Shown piece by piece: positions 34,321-42,800 of a DNA stretch of 64,000 bases (its first letter is position 1; the number at the start of each line of letters is the position of its first letter). The stretch comes from Sphingobium cupriresistens (lineage in GTDB: Bacteria > Pseudomonadota > Alphaproteobacteria > Sphingomonadales > Sphingomonadaceae). The notes under the pieces were generated by a model, which made no database searches, was not told where the DNA came from, and saw only the letters and a program-made list of their open reading frames with translations. The translations under genes were made by a program, and so were the position numbers. The stretch is from positions 18,493 to 82,492 of the forward strand of contig NZ_SEOO01000020.1 of assembly GCF_004152865.1 (NCBI RefSeq), in the 5' to 3' direction.

Positions 34321-34818
34321 ATGCCTTCCCTTCCGATCGAGGACAGGATTGCGCTGCAAGACCTGATCGCCGCCTATAGCTGGGCGCTCGATACCGGCGA
34401 TGTCGACGGGCTGGTCGCCTGCTTCACGCACGATGCGCGCATGGTGGAGGAGGTGTTCGACGATCCCGACATCTGGGAAGGGCATGAGGGAATTCGCGGC
34501 ATCGCCGAACATTATCGCAATGCGCCGGGCTTTCCGGGTCGCCAGCATCATGTGACGCAGGTTCAATATACGGCTCAGGCGGACGGCAGTTGCAAGATGC
34601 GCGGCTTCGCCTTCGTCACCGAATGCGAGGGCGAGCCGCCCTATCTGCTGCGCTTTGCCGGCTGGTATGACGATCATGCGGTGAAGGGCGCGGACGGCCA
34701 GTGGCGCTTCCTACGCCGCACCGTGCGATTGTGGGATGGCGAAGTGTTGAAGAATTTCCCCGGTCGGGGGAAGTGGGCGCCCCGCAAGCGGCCGGATTCG
34801 CTGATTATCCGGCGGTAA
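34321..34818 (+). CDS. NTF2/SnoaL-like protein (candidate lyase)
   Basis: A 165-residue single-domain alpha+beta barrel protein of the SnoaL_4 type. It begins with the usual helix (PIEDRIALQDLIAAYSWALDTGD) followed by LVACFTHDARM. The catalytic pocket would be lined by Asp40-region residues and the His pair in RQHHVTQVQY. The start follows AAGGAGAGTGACTATC. Family members act as isomerases, dehydratases and lyases without cofactor. LdpA, a sphingomonad lyase that removes formaldehyde from diarylpropanes to give lignostilbene, has this fold. The stilbene dioxygenase at 18.5 kb and formaldehyde genes at 53-55 kb make such a role attractive but unproven. Confidence 0.8.
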   Translation: MPSLPIEDRIALQDLIAAYSWALDTGDVDGLVACFTHDARMVEEVFDDPDIWEGHEGIRGIAEHYRNAPGFPGRQHHVTQVQYTAQADGSCKMRGFAFVTECEGEPPYLLRFAGWYDDHAVKGADGQWRFLRRTVRLWDGEVLKNFPGRGKWAPRKRPDSLIIRR

Positions 34819-34845
34819 TTGACGTACCACACTTCACATGAGAAC

Positions 34846-34945
34846 CGTTCGCCCTGAGCGAAGGCGGAGGGCTCGTCAGAGCGGAGCGAAGACATTTCGC
34901 TGCGCTCAATGACCGGCTTCGATTTCGCGCAGCCCGAACGAACTT
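34846..34945. repeat. Degenerate GTTCG...CGAAC intergenic repeat
   Basis: Between two convergent genes, the stretch starting CCGTTCGCCCTGAGCGAAGG and ending CCCGAACGAACTTAGG has the make-up of the GTTCG...CGAAC palindromic repeats found elsewhere in the window, but the arms are poorly preserved. GCGAAGACATTTCGC forms a small internal hairpin. Confidence 0.4.
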
Positions 34946-34948
34946 AGG

Positions 34949-35458
34949 TCAACGGCGGGTCATCATCCAACTGAGCGCGGGCAGAGCCGGGCTAGCGGGC
35001 GCGACGGCGCACTGGCCGATCTTGTCCAGCGCCAGTTCGGCAAAGGCTTCGGGCCATGCCGCATCGGAGAATTGCGCCAGCGCGCCGATAGTGACGCCGT
35101 CCGGTGCGCAGTTCGCAGTTATAAGCCCACCCCTGCCATGCCGCACCAGCGCCACGCGGAGATAGCCCGCTTCGGCCGCGATCTCGCCGACCAGCAGTTC
35201 GTCACTCCGCCGCGTCACGGCGAAGATCGCCGCCGGGGCGGCCGCCAGCAAATCGCGCATCTGGCGCACCCGGTCGCCCTCCAGCGCCACCGCCTTTCCG
35301 CCCAGCAGTCGCGCCCGCGCAGCGAAGCGGCGCCCGGCCGCCAATTGGGCATCGTGCAGCAGGAGCGGCAGCGTAGCCGCCTCCGCCCGTCCGCCAGCCA
35401 GCGCCGCCGACGCCACGGCCGCGCTTGCGAGAAAGACCCTTCGTGATACGCCGTTCAT
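34949..35458 (-). CDS. Exported protein with Tat-like signal, third gene of flavocytochrome operon
   Basis: A 169-residue protein of unknown function. The N-terminus MNGVSRRVFLASAAVASAAL followed by AGGRAEA has the twin-arginine pattern RRVFLA and a signal cleavage site. The mature part carries charged and hydrophobic stretches (GDRVRQMRDLLAAAPAAIFAVTRRSDELLVGEIAAEAGYLR-type, only partly quoted) and one Cys pair region (ITANCAPDG, GQCAVAP). The start overlaps the cytochrome stop as ATGA. p-Cresol methylhydroxylase clusters also carry an extra small gene (pchX) beside the flavoprotein and cytochrome, so an assembly role is conceivable. Confidence 0.65.
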   Translation of the reverse strand: MNGVSRRVFLASAAVASAALAGGRAEAATLPLLLHDAQLAAGRRFAARARLLGGKAVALEGDRVRQMRDLLAAAPAAIFAVTRRSDELLVGEIAAEAGYLRVALVRHGRGGLITANCAPDGVTIGALAQFSDAAWPEAFAELALDKIGQCAVAPASPALPALSWMMTRR

Positions 35459-35850
35459 GGCTTCGCCCCCTTGGACAGATGCTCGGCGATCTGCCGCAAC
35501 TCGGCGTCGCTCGCCTCGCCCCGCGGGATGGCGGGCATGTTCCCGATCCCCATGCGGGCGGCCTGCACGACATAGTCGGCGGTCAGGTCGGTACGCTTTT
35601 CCAGCAAGGGCTGGTCGGTGCGTCGCGCCAGCAGGCCCGTACCCATGCCGCCCGGCGCATGGCACATGGCGCATTTCGTCAGATAGAGTTGCTCGCCCGG
35701 CGTGGCTTGTGGTCGCGACGAGAGCGTTTCGGGCGCGGGCAAAGGCGGCGGCCCCTTGGGCGCCTGCGTCGGCGTTTCGCTCGCCCGGCCGCAAGCCGCG
35801 CCCGCCAACATCAATGCAGCGCCCACCAGCGCGATCATCCCCCGGCGCAT
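35455..35850 (-). CDS. Class I cytochrome c, partner of the VAO/PCMH-type flavoprotein
   Basis: A 131-residue periplasmic or lipid-anchored cytochrome c. It has a signal with AGAACG (possible lipobox), heme motif CAMCH at about residues 60-64, and a Met ligand in GNMPAIP near residue 104. The gene overlaps the flavoprotein gene by one base (TGATG). In p-cresol methylhydroxylase and eugenol hydroxylase such a cytochrome takes electrons from the flavin; the same job is inferred here. Confidence 0.88.
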   Translation of the reverse strand: MRRGMIALVGAALMLAGAACGRASETPTQAPKGPPPLPAPETLSSRPQATPGEQLYLTKCAMCHAPGGMGTGLLARRTDQPLLEKRTDLTADYVVQAARMGIGNMPAIPRGEASDAELRQIAEHLSKGAKP

Positions 35851-37400
35851 CAGCCCTGTCCTCCCGACTGGCTGCTGGGCCAGATGCCGCTCTTCCCCGG
35901 CGCGATCACGCCCCTGGGATCGAGCGCATCCTTCACCTTGCGGTTGAGCTGCCCCAGCGCGTTCTTGTTGAAATCATAGGTGCCTGCGACCGCGTCCATA
36001 TAGTCGAGATGGGTCCGATATTCGCCATAGCCTTGGCGCTTGGCGTCAGAGATCAGATGTTTGAGAAAGGGATCGACCCGGCCCATCAGGTCCGCATCAT
36101 CCTTGTTGATGAGCACCGCGTTCACATTGATGAGGTGGCGTTCGCCAAAGGCGAAGCTGGCCTGATAATCCATGCCATATTCCTTGTAGCGGGCGTAGGT
36201 GCGCTGAAACTGGGCCTGCGCCGCCGCGCCCGATTGCGGCAGGATCGGCGAGAAGCCGATATGCCCGCCGCGCCCGCCATGCCAGTTGGCGTTCTGCATC
36301 GGCATGGTGAGCGGCGTGCCGGTCCATCCGGTCGCCTCCAGCGGTTCGCCCGTCTTCCACACGGTCGGGCGTAGGGACATGGGTTTGAGCTTGCCCAGTT
36401 CGTGCTCAAGAATCGCATAGGCCGCCTTGTTGACCGACTCCCGGCCGTAAAGCCGCAGGCTCACCCCCCACCAGCCGACGTTGAATTTCTTGCGAATCGC
36501 CGCGATCACATCGTCGGGCAGCGCGCCGGGCTTGTCGGTCCACTGGTCGCGGGTCGTCACCACGGCGGCGGCGCGCAACCAGTTGCCGATGGTGGGCGAC
36601 TGCTGCAACAGTCCTTCGCGGCGCAGCGGCGCGATCGCGTCGATCAACGGCCCCAAATCCTCCGGCCGGTCGAATTCCAGATCCATGCCCATCAGCGATT
36701 CCGGCGCGGGCATCAGCCACAGACCCATTTTGGTGACGATGCCGAAATTGGACTGGACGAACATCTGGTCCCAGCCGGGGCCGAAGCCGAAGCGATAGAG
36801 TTGCCAGGTCGGCGCGCCGTCCAGTGCGCCCATGCCGGTGCGCACGACCAGGCCATCGGCCATCACGGCTTCCACGCCGCAGATGCGCGTCGCATGTTCG
36901 CCATAGGGGGTATAGCCCATGCCCCGGTCCAGCGCATTGCCGACCACCGATCCCCAGCTGTTGCCGGGCACCGAAAGCCAATGTTTCATGCCCCTCGACT
37001 TCAGGAAATCGTAGAGGTCGTAGAAGCCAACGCCCGGCTCCAGCAGCACCGTGCCGTTCGCCTCGTCATAGTCGATCTTTTTCATCCGGCTGAGGTCCAG
37101 CACCACAGATCCCGCCGACAACGGCGCGGAACCGCCATAGCCCAGATTTTTGCCCCGGCTGATCGGCCAGAGCGCGATGCCGCGGTCAGCGGCGATGCGA
37201 ACGATCGCCTGGATTTCCTCGACCGTGGCCGGAGCGACCGCACCGGCGGGGTGGTGGCGCGCGTCGTCGATCGCGAACTTGTCCTGATAGCTGGCCTGAT
37301 CGACCTCATCGAAAAAGACATGATCCTTGCCGACGATCGCCCCAAAGGCGGCGATGATGGCGGGCGCTATCGCCGCCGCTGTCTTGCCCTTCACATCCAT
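35850..37400 (-). CDS. FAD-dependent 4-alkylphenol hydroxylase/oxidase (PCMH/VAO family flavoprotein)
   Basis: A 516-residue flavoprotein of the vanillyl-alcohol oxidase/p-cresol methylhydroxylase/eugenol hydroxylase group. The FAD domain spans roughly residues 55-235, with WPISRGKNLGYGGSAP, LDLSRMKKI, VLLEPGVGFYDLYDFL, SVPGNSWGSVVGNALDRGMGYTPYGEH and the C-terminal cap with YKEYGMDYQASFAFGER, where the covalent-flavin Tyr region of PCMH may lie. No export signal is obvious, as in VAO. With a cytochrome c gene coupled downstream it is probably a flavocytochrome hydroxylating a 4-hydroxybenzylic carbon. Similar enzymes open pinoresinol. A perfect operator lies 34 bases upstream. Confidence 0.87.
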   Translation of the reverse strand: MDVKGKTAAAIAPAIIAAFGAIVGKDHVFFDEVDQASYQDKFAIDDARHHPAGAVAPATVEEIQAIVRIAADRGIALWPISRGKNLGYGGSAPLSAGSVVLDLSRMKKIDYDEANGTVLLEPGVGFYDLYDFLKSRGMKHWLSVPGNSWGSVVGNALDRGMGYTPYGEHATRICGVEAVMADGLVVRTGMGALDGAPTWQLYRFGFGPGWDQMFVQSNFGIVTKMGLWLMPAPESLMGMDLEFDRPEDLGPLIDAIAPLRREGLLQQSPTIGNWLRAAAVVTTRDQWTDKPGALPDDVIAAIRKKFNVGWWGVSLRLYGRESVNKAAYAILEHELGKLKPMSLRPTVWKTGEPLEATGWTGTPLTMPMQNANWHGGRGGHIGFSPILPQSGAAAQAQFQRTYARYKEYGMDYQASFAFGERHLINVNAVLINKDDADLMGRVDPFLKHLISDAKRQGYGEYRTHLDYMDAVAGTYDFNKNALGQLNRKVKDALDPRGVIAPGKSGIWPSSQSGGQG

Positions 37401-37433
37401 CTCACCTCACTCGCCAGTCATGCCAGCTTATTA

Positions 37434-37447
37434 ATAACGATCGTTAT
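37434..37447. promoter_or_regulatory. ATAACGATCGTTAT operator (site 4)
   Basis: A perfect 14-bp palindrome lies 34 bases upstream of the flavoprotein start, in the region shared with ferB, which is divergent. It is one of three perfect 14-bp copies in the window (with 51970 and 57532). Confidence 0.75.
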
Positions 37448-37527
37448 CGTTAAAAGATATGCCAGACGAGTCAAGCGGACTGCCAGAGCCATGTGCAAAA
37501 AGCGCTTGCCTATCCTGATCCTCAGAT

Positions 37528-37544
37528 TGTATGCCTATGATACA
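37528..37544. promoter_or_regulatory. TGTAT-N7-ATACA operator upstream of ferB
   Basis: TGTATGCCTATGATACA, an inverted repeat with TGTAT and ATACA arms, ends 20 bases before the ferB start. The same 17 bases, with few changes, and also their flanks (CAGAT before, CAT-TTGCGCA after) recur upstream of the ferA-like gene. Related copies lie upstream of the MarR gene and the transporter operon. Best explained as the site of a MarR repressor (FerC-like). Confidence 0.75.
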
Positions 37545-37564
37545 TATTGCGCAGGAGCAGGAAG

Positions 37565-38401
37565 ATGGAAGAGCAGGACGTCGTTTCCGTACATGTCGAA
37601 AACCGGATCGCCTGGGTGAATTTCGCGCGGCCGGCCAAGCGCAACGCGATGAGCCCGACGCTCAACCGGCGCATGATGGAGGTGCTGGACGAACTGGAAT
37701 ATCGCGACGATGTCGGCGTGCTGGTGCTGGGCGGCGAAGGCGCCGCCTGGTCGGCGGGCATGGACCTGAAGGAATATTTCCGCGAAACCGAAGCCAAGGG
37801 CCTGCGTGGCGTGCGCAAGTCGCAGGCGGAAAGCTATGGCTGGTTCCGCCGCCTGCGCTGGTTTCACAAGCCGACCATCGCCATGGTCAATGGCTGGTGT
37901 TTTGGCGGCGGCTTCGGCCCGCTCTTCGCCTGCGACCTCGCCATCTGCGCGGATGAGGCGCAGTTCGGCCTGTCGGAGATCAACTGGGGCATCCTGCCCG
38001 GCGGCGGCGTGACCAAGGTGGTGGTCGACCTGCTGCCGATGCGCGACGCCATGTGGCTGACGCTGACCGGCGACCTGATCGACGGCAAGGCCGCGTCCAC
38101 CATGCGGCTGGTCAATGAGAGCGTCCCGCTGGAGCAGCTCAAGGCGCGCACGACGCAGGTCGCCGAAATGCTGCTGAGCAAGAATCCGGTGGCGCTGAAA
38201 TTCGCCAAGGATGCCGTCCGCCGCGTGGGCACCATGACCTATGACGAGGCGGAAGATTATCTGGTCCGGATGCAGGAAGCCGCCAACTTCCACGACAAGA
38301 GCGAAGGCCGCAAGGAAGGCATCCGGCAGTTCATCGACGAGAAGAGCTACAAGCCGGGTCTGGGCGCCTATGATCTGAGCAAGGCGAAGACCGAGGCCTG
38401 A
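37565..38401 (+). CDS. ferB: Feruloyl-CoA hydratase/lyase (4-hydroxycinnamoyl-CoA hydratase/lyase)
   Basis: A 278-residue crotonase-fold enzyme that hydrates feruloyl-CoA (and p-coumaroyl-CoA) and splits it to vanillin and acetyl-CoA. Hallmarks of this subgroup are SAGMDLKEYFRE (Met66, Tyr71), GWCFGGGFGPLFACDLAI, the catalytic Glu138 in FGLSEINWGILPGG, and the C-terminal tail with Tyr232. The Ser that follows GGGF in Pseudomonas HCHL appears to be Gly118 here. The start is the ATG after CAGGAGCAGGAAG; an upstream TTG lies inside the operator-proximal region. The gene is alone on its strand, divergent from the flavocytochrome operon. Confidence 0.87.
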   Translation: MEEQDVVSVHVENRIAWVNFARPAKRNAMSPTLNRRMMEVLDELEYRDDVGVLVLGGEGAAWSAGMDLKEYFRETEAKGLRGVRKSQAESYGWFRRLRWFHKPTIAMVNGWCFGGGFGPLFACDLAICADEAQFGLSEINWGILPGGGVTKVVVDLLPMRDAMWLTLTGDLIDGKAASTMRLVNESVPLEQLKARTTQVAEMLLSKNPVALKFAKDAVRRVGTMTYDEAEDYLVRMQEAANFHDKSEGRKEGIRQFIDEKSYKPGLGAYDLSKAKTEA

Positions 38402-38412
38402 AGCCGGTGGGA

Positions 38413-39825
38413 TCAGGCCGCGGCCTGACCCCATCCCCCGCCCAGCGCCCGGAACAAATCGACCTGCGCGAAGGACAGGGCGCGGGTCGCGGTCGCCAGA
38501 TCGGCCTCGGCGCTCGCCAGCGTGCGTTGCGCGTCCAGCACGGTCAGGAAATCGATCTGCCCCTCGCGCTGCCGCGCCAGGCTGATCCGGGCGGCGCGCG
38601 CCGCTTCGTCCCGCGCCAGACCCAGCGTCCGCGCCCGCTCGATCGCGTGGGCGTAGGCCGACAAGGCGCGTTCGCTTTCCTCCAGCGCCTGTAGCACCGT
38701 ACCATCGAAGGTCGCCAGCGAGGCCGCGCCGTCCGCCTTCGCCGCGCCGATCCGCGCCCGGATCGCTTGCGTGTTGGGGAAGGCCCAGCTGATGAGCGGT
38801 CCCAGCACCCAGTTCAACGGCCCGCCGCCCAGCACATTGCCGCCACCCAGCGCCGTGGTGCCGACCGATCCGCCCAGCGTGATGCGGGGGTAGAGGTCGG
38901 CCGTCGCTACGCCGATCCGCGCCGTGTCCGCCGCCAGCCGCCGTTCGGCCGCGCGCACATCCGGCCGCCGCGCCAGCAGCGCCTGGCCGTCGCCGACCGG
39001 GATCGGCTGGGCCAGTTGCGGCGTGCGGGTCGCCGCGCGTAGGCTGTCGGGCAATTGCTGCGGCGTCCGCCCGGTCAGCGTCGCCAGCCGGAACAGCGCC
39101 GCATCCCGATCCGCGGCCAGCGCCGGGATCGTCGCCTTTTGCTGTTCGCGCAGCGCGGTCACACGGATCACATCCAGTCGATCAGACCGACCGACGTCGA
39201 ATCGCGCGCCGGTGATGCGGATCGACTGGTCGAGCAGCGCCACCGTCCGTTGCGCCACGGCCAGCCGTTCGGCCGTGGCGGTGACGTCGAGATAGGCGCG
39301 CACCGTGTCGGCGATCACCGCGACGCGCACGCCGTCGGCATCCGCCTGCACCGCCGCCAGGTCGCCGCGCGCCGCTTCGACGCCGCGCTTCACCCGGCCG
39401 AACAGATCGACTTCATAGGAGACGTCGAGCCCGCCATCGAGCACCCAATTTTCCCGGTCTATGCCCGGCAGCGACTGCGCCGCCGACGTCCGGTTATAGG
39501 TGCCGGACGCGCCGAGGCTGGTCTGCGGCAGACGATCCGACTTCGCGCCGCGCAGCGACGCTCGCGCCCGCTCGATCCGCGCCACCGCAACGCGGATGTC
39601 GGTGTTGGCGGCCAGCGCGTCCCCGACGAGCGTGTCGAGCAGCGGATCGCCATAGAGCGTCCACCAGCGATCCTGCACGGCGGCCGTGCTGACCGCCGCG
39701 CCGGTCGCGCCGATGAAGGGCGCGGCCGCCGTTGTCGGGGTAGCGGGCGGCTGATAGTCCGGCCCGGCGGCGCAGGCGGTGAGCGCACTCGCGCCGAGCA
39801 GGAGAGCGATGAAGGTCCGGGTCAT
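38413..39825 (-). CDS. RND efflux outer-membrane channel, NodT family lipoprotein
   Basis: A 470-residue TolC-like outer-membrane factor. It starts at MTRTFIALLLGASALTACAAG, with lipobox Cys18, rather than at the longer upstream frame. The repeated channel helices and the NodT-type motifs AAGPDYQPP, WWTLYGDP, ANTDIRVAVARIERARA and RRPDVRAAERRLAADTARIGVA are clear. It is the third structural gene of the pump operon, 11 bases after the RND gene. It is convergent with ferB, and a perfect TCAGGCCGCGGCCTGA palindrome spans its last codons. Confidence 0.9.
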   Translation of the reverse strand: MTRTFIALLLGASALTACAAGPDYQPPATPTTAAAPFIGATGAAVSTAAVQDRWWTLYGDPLLDTLVGDALAANTDIRVAVARIERARASLRGAKSDRLPQTSLGASGTYNRTSAAQSLPGIDRENWVLDGGLDVSYEVDLFGRVKRGVEAARGDLAAVQADADGVRVAVIADTVRAYLDVTATAERLAVAQRTVALLDQSIRITGARFDVGRSDRLDVIRVTALREQQKATIPALAADRDAALFRLATLTGRTPQQLPDSLRAATRTPQLAQPIPVGDGQALLARRPDVRAAERRLAADTARIGVATADLYPRITLGGSVGTTALGGGNVLGGGPLNWVLGPLISWAFPNTQAIRARIGAAKADGAASLATFDGTVLQALEESERALSAYAHAIERARTLGLARDEAARAARISLARQREGQIDFLTVLDAQRTLASAEADLATATRALSFAQVDLFRALGGGWGQAAA

Positions 39826-39836
39826 ATCTCTGTTCC

Positions 39837-42800
39837 TCATTCGGCCGGTTGCAAGGCAGCGTCGGCCTCTGGACGCCGGCGGCGGGCGAAACGATCGCCC
39901 AGCGCGCGGCACACGACATAGAAGGTGGGGGTGAAGAGCAGGCCGAAGGCGGTCACACCGGCCATGCCGAAGAACACCGCCGTCCCCAGCGCCTGCCGCA
40001 GCTCGGCGCCCGCGCCGGTCGCGATCACCAGCGGCACCGCGCCGAGGATGAAGGCGAAGCTGGTCATCAGGATCGGGCGCAAGCGGGTCTGCGCCGCCTG
40101 TACCGCGGCCTCCACCGGCGACAGTCCCTGTTCCTCCTCCGCCTGCTTGGCGAATTCCACCACAAGAATGGCGTTCTTGGCGGCAAGGGCGATCAACACG
40201 ACCAGGCCGATCTGCGTCAGGATATTATTGTCCATGCCCCGCAGATTGATGCCCAGCATCGCGGCGAACAGGCACATCGGCACGATCAGGATGATCGCCA
40301 GCGGCAAGGTCAGGCTTTCATATTGCGCCGCCAGCACCAGAAAGACGAAGAAGACGGCCATGCCGAAGACGATGCCGGCGGTGTTGCCCGCGCTCTTCTG
40401 CTGATAGGCGATGCCGGTCCATTCGCTGGCATAGCCTTCGGGCAACGCCGCGCTCATCTTGTCGATGGTCGTGAGCGACTGGCCGGACGAATAGCCGGGC
40501 GCCGTGTCGCCATCGACCTCCACCGCGGGCATCAGATTATAGCGCACCACGCGATAGGGGCCGGTCTTGTCGCGGAAGGTGGCGACGGACCCGATCGGCA
40601 CCATGCCCCCGGCGTTCGACCGAGTCTTGAGGTTGGCGATATCCGCCACGGTGCCGCGATGCTGCGCATCCGCCTGCGCGGTGACGCGATAGGTGCGGCC
40701 GAGCAAGTTGAAGTCGTTGACGAAAGCGGACCCCAGATAGACCTGCATCGCTTCGAACACGCGCTCCGGCGGGACGCCGAGCAGGTCGGCCTTGGCGCGG
40801 TCGACATCGGCGTAGATGCGCGGCGTGCTGACGTCGAACAGCGTGTAGATCATCGAAAGGCCGGGGGTCTGGTTCGCCTTGGCGATGAAGTCCTGCGCGA
40901 CCTTGTTCAGTTCGGCATAGCCACGATCCTGCCGGTCCTCCAGCATGATGCGATAGCCGCCGGCCGATCCGATGCCCTGGATGACGGGCGGCGGCACCAG
41001 CAGGATGCGCGCCTTGTCATAGCCGGCCATCGCCTTGTTCGCCTGCTCCATGATCCCGGCATAGGTGACGCCCTCCGCCTTGCGTTCGGCAAAGCTCTTG
41101 AAGGGGAAGTAGATCGCCGCCGAATTGGGCGCCGCGGTCTGCGACGGGCCATGGAAGCCAGCGAACATCACCGCGCCGCGCAGCCCCTTGATCGGCAGGA
41201 TCTTGTCCGCGACCTCGCGCGTCACCTTGTCGGTGCGTTGGAGCGACGCGCCCGAAGGCAGTTGCACCACGGCCAGGAAATAGCCCTGGTCCTGGGACGG
41301 GATGAAGCCTGCGGGCGTCACCCAGAACAGGCCCGCCGTCGCCACGATCAGCCCGGCATAGGTCGCCAGCATCTTTTTGGGGCGCGCCACCAGCCAGCGG
41401 GTGAGGCGCGCATAGCGCTCGCTCATCCGGTCGAAACCAGTGTTGAAGCCATCCACCACCACGCCCAGCTTCTGCCGCCAGAGCGGGTCGTTGCTGCGGT
41501 CGCGCGGGCCATGTTTGGCATGCAGCAGCAAAGCGGCTGCGGCGGGCGACAGGGTGAGCGAGAGGATCAGCGAGATGATCGTCGCGGTCGAAATGGTGAC
41601 CGCGAACTGCTGGTAGAAGGCCCCGGAAATGCCGGTGATGAAGAGCGTCGGCACGAACACGGCGCACAGCACCAGCACGATCGCCACCAGCGCGCCCGAC
41701 ACTTCGTCCATCGACGTGCGCGCGGCCTCCAGCGGCGTCATGCCCCGACCGATATTGCGCTCGACATTTTCGACCACGACGATCGCGTCATCGACGACGA
41801 TGCCGATCGCCAGCACCAGCCCGAACAGGGACAGGTTGTTGAGCGAATAGCCCAGGCCCGCCAGGATCGTCGCCGTGCCGATCAGCGATACCGGGATGGC
41901 GATGATCGGGATGATCGCCGCGCGCCAGTTTTGCAGGAAGACGAGGATGACGAGCACCACCAGCAGCACCGCTTCCAGCAGCGTGTGATAGACCGCGTCG
42001 ATCGACTGGCTGATGAATTCGGTCGGGTTGTAAATGACGCTATATTCCAGCCCCTTGGGGAAGCGCTGGGAAAGTTGGTCCATCTCCGCCTTCACATGCT
42101 CGGCCGCGTCGAGCGCGTTGGAGCCGGGGCGCTGCATCACCGCGATGACGACGGTGGGCTTGCCCGACAGATAGGTGTTGATCGCATAATCCTGCGCGCC
42201 CAGCTCGACACGCGCGACGTCGCGGACGCGCACCTGGCGCCCGTCGGCATCGCTGCGGATCACGATATTGGCGAACTGGTCGGGCGATGTCAGGCGGCCC
42301 TGCATCTCGACGCCGAGCTGGAAGGCTTCGCCCCGGTCGTAAGGGGGCTGGCCGATCGCACCAGCCGATACCTGGACGTTCTGCGCGCGCAGCGCCGACA
42401 CGATCTCGCCCGCGGTCAGGTCCATCGCGGCGGCGCGGCCGGGATCGATCCAGACGCGCATCGCATAGTCGCGCGACCCGAACAGTTGCACATCGCCGAC
42501 GCCGTCGAGGCGGGCCAGCCGGTCGCGCACCTGCGTCAGCGCATAGTTGGACAGGTAATTGCGGTCGAACGTGCCGTCGGGCGACTGGAGATTGACCACC
42601 ATCAGGAATTCGGGCGTCGTCTTGCGCGTCACCACACCCAGCCGCTGCACCTCTTCGGGCAGGCGGGGCACGGCGACGGCGACGCGGTTCTGGACCAGCA
42701 CCTGCGCGGCGTCGAGGTCGGTGCCGATCTTGAAGGTGACGGTGATCGTCACCTTGCCATCGCCGGTCGACTGGCTGCTTTGATAAAGCATATCGTCGAC

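Noticed and set aside
38413..38428. Perfect palindrome TCAGGCCGCGGCCTGA as a regulatory site
   Set aside because: It lies in the last codons of the outer-membrane channel gene, between convergent stops, where Ala/Gln codons easily produce it. It may add to termination but nothing points to a regulator.
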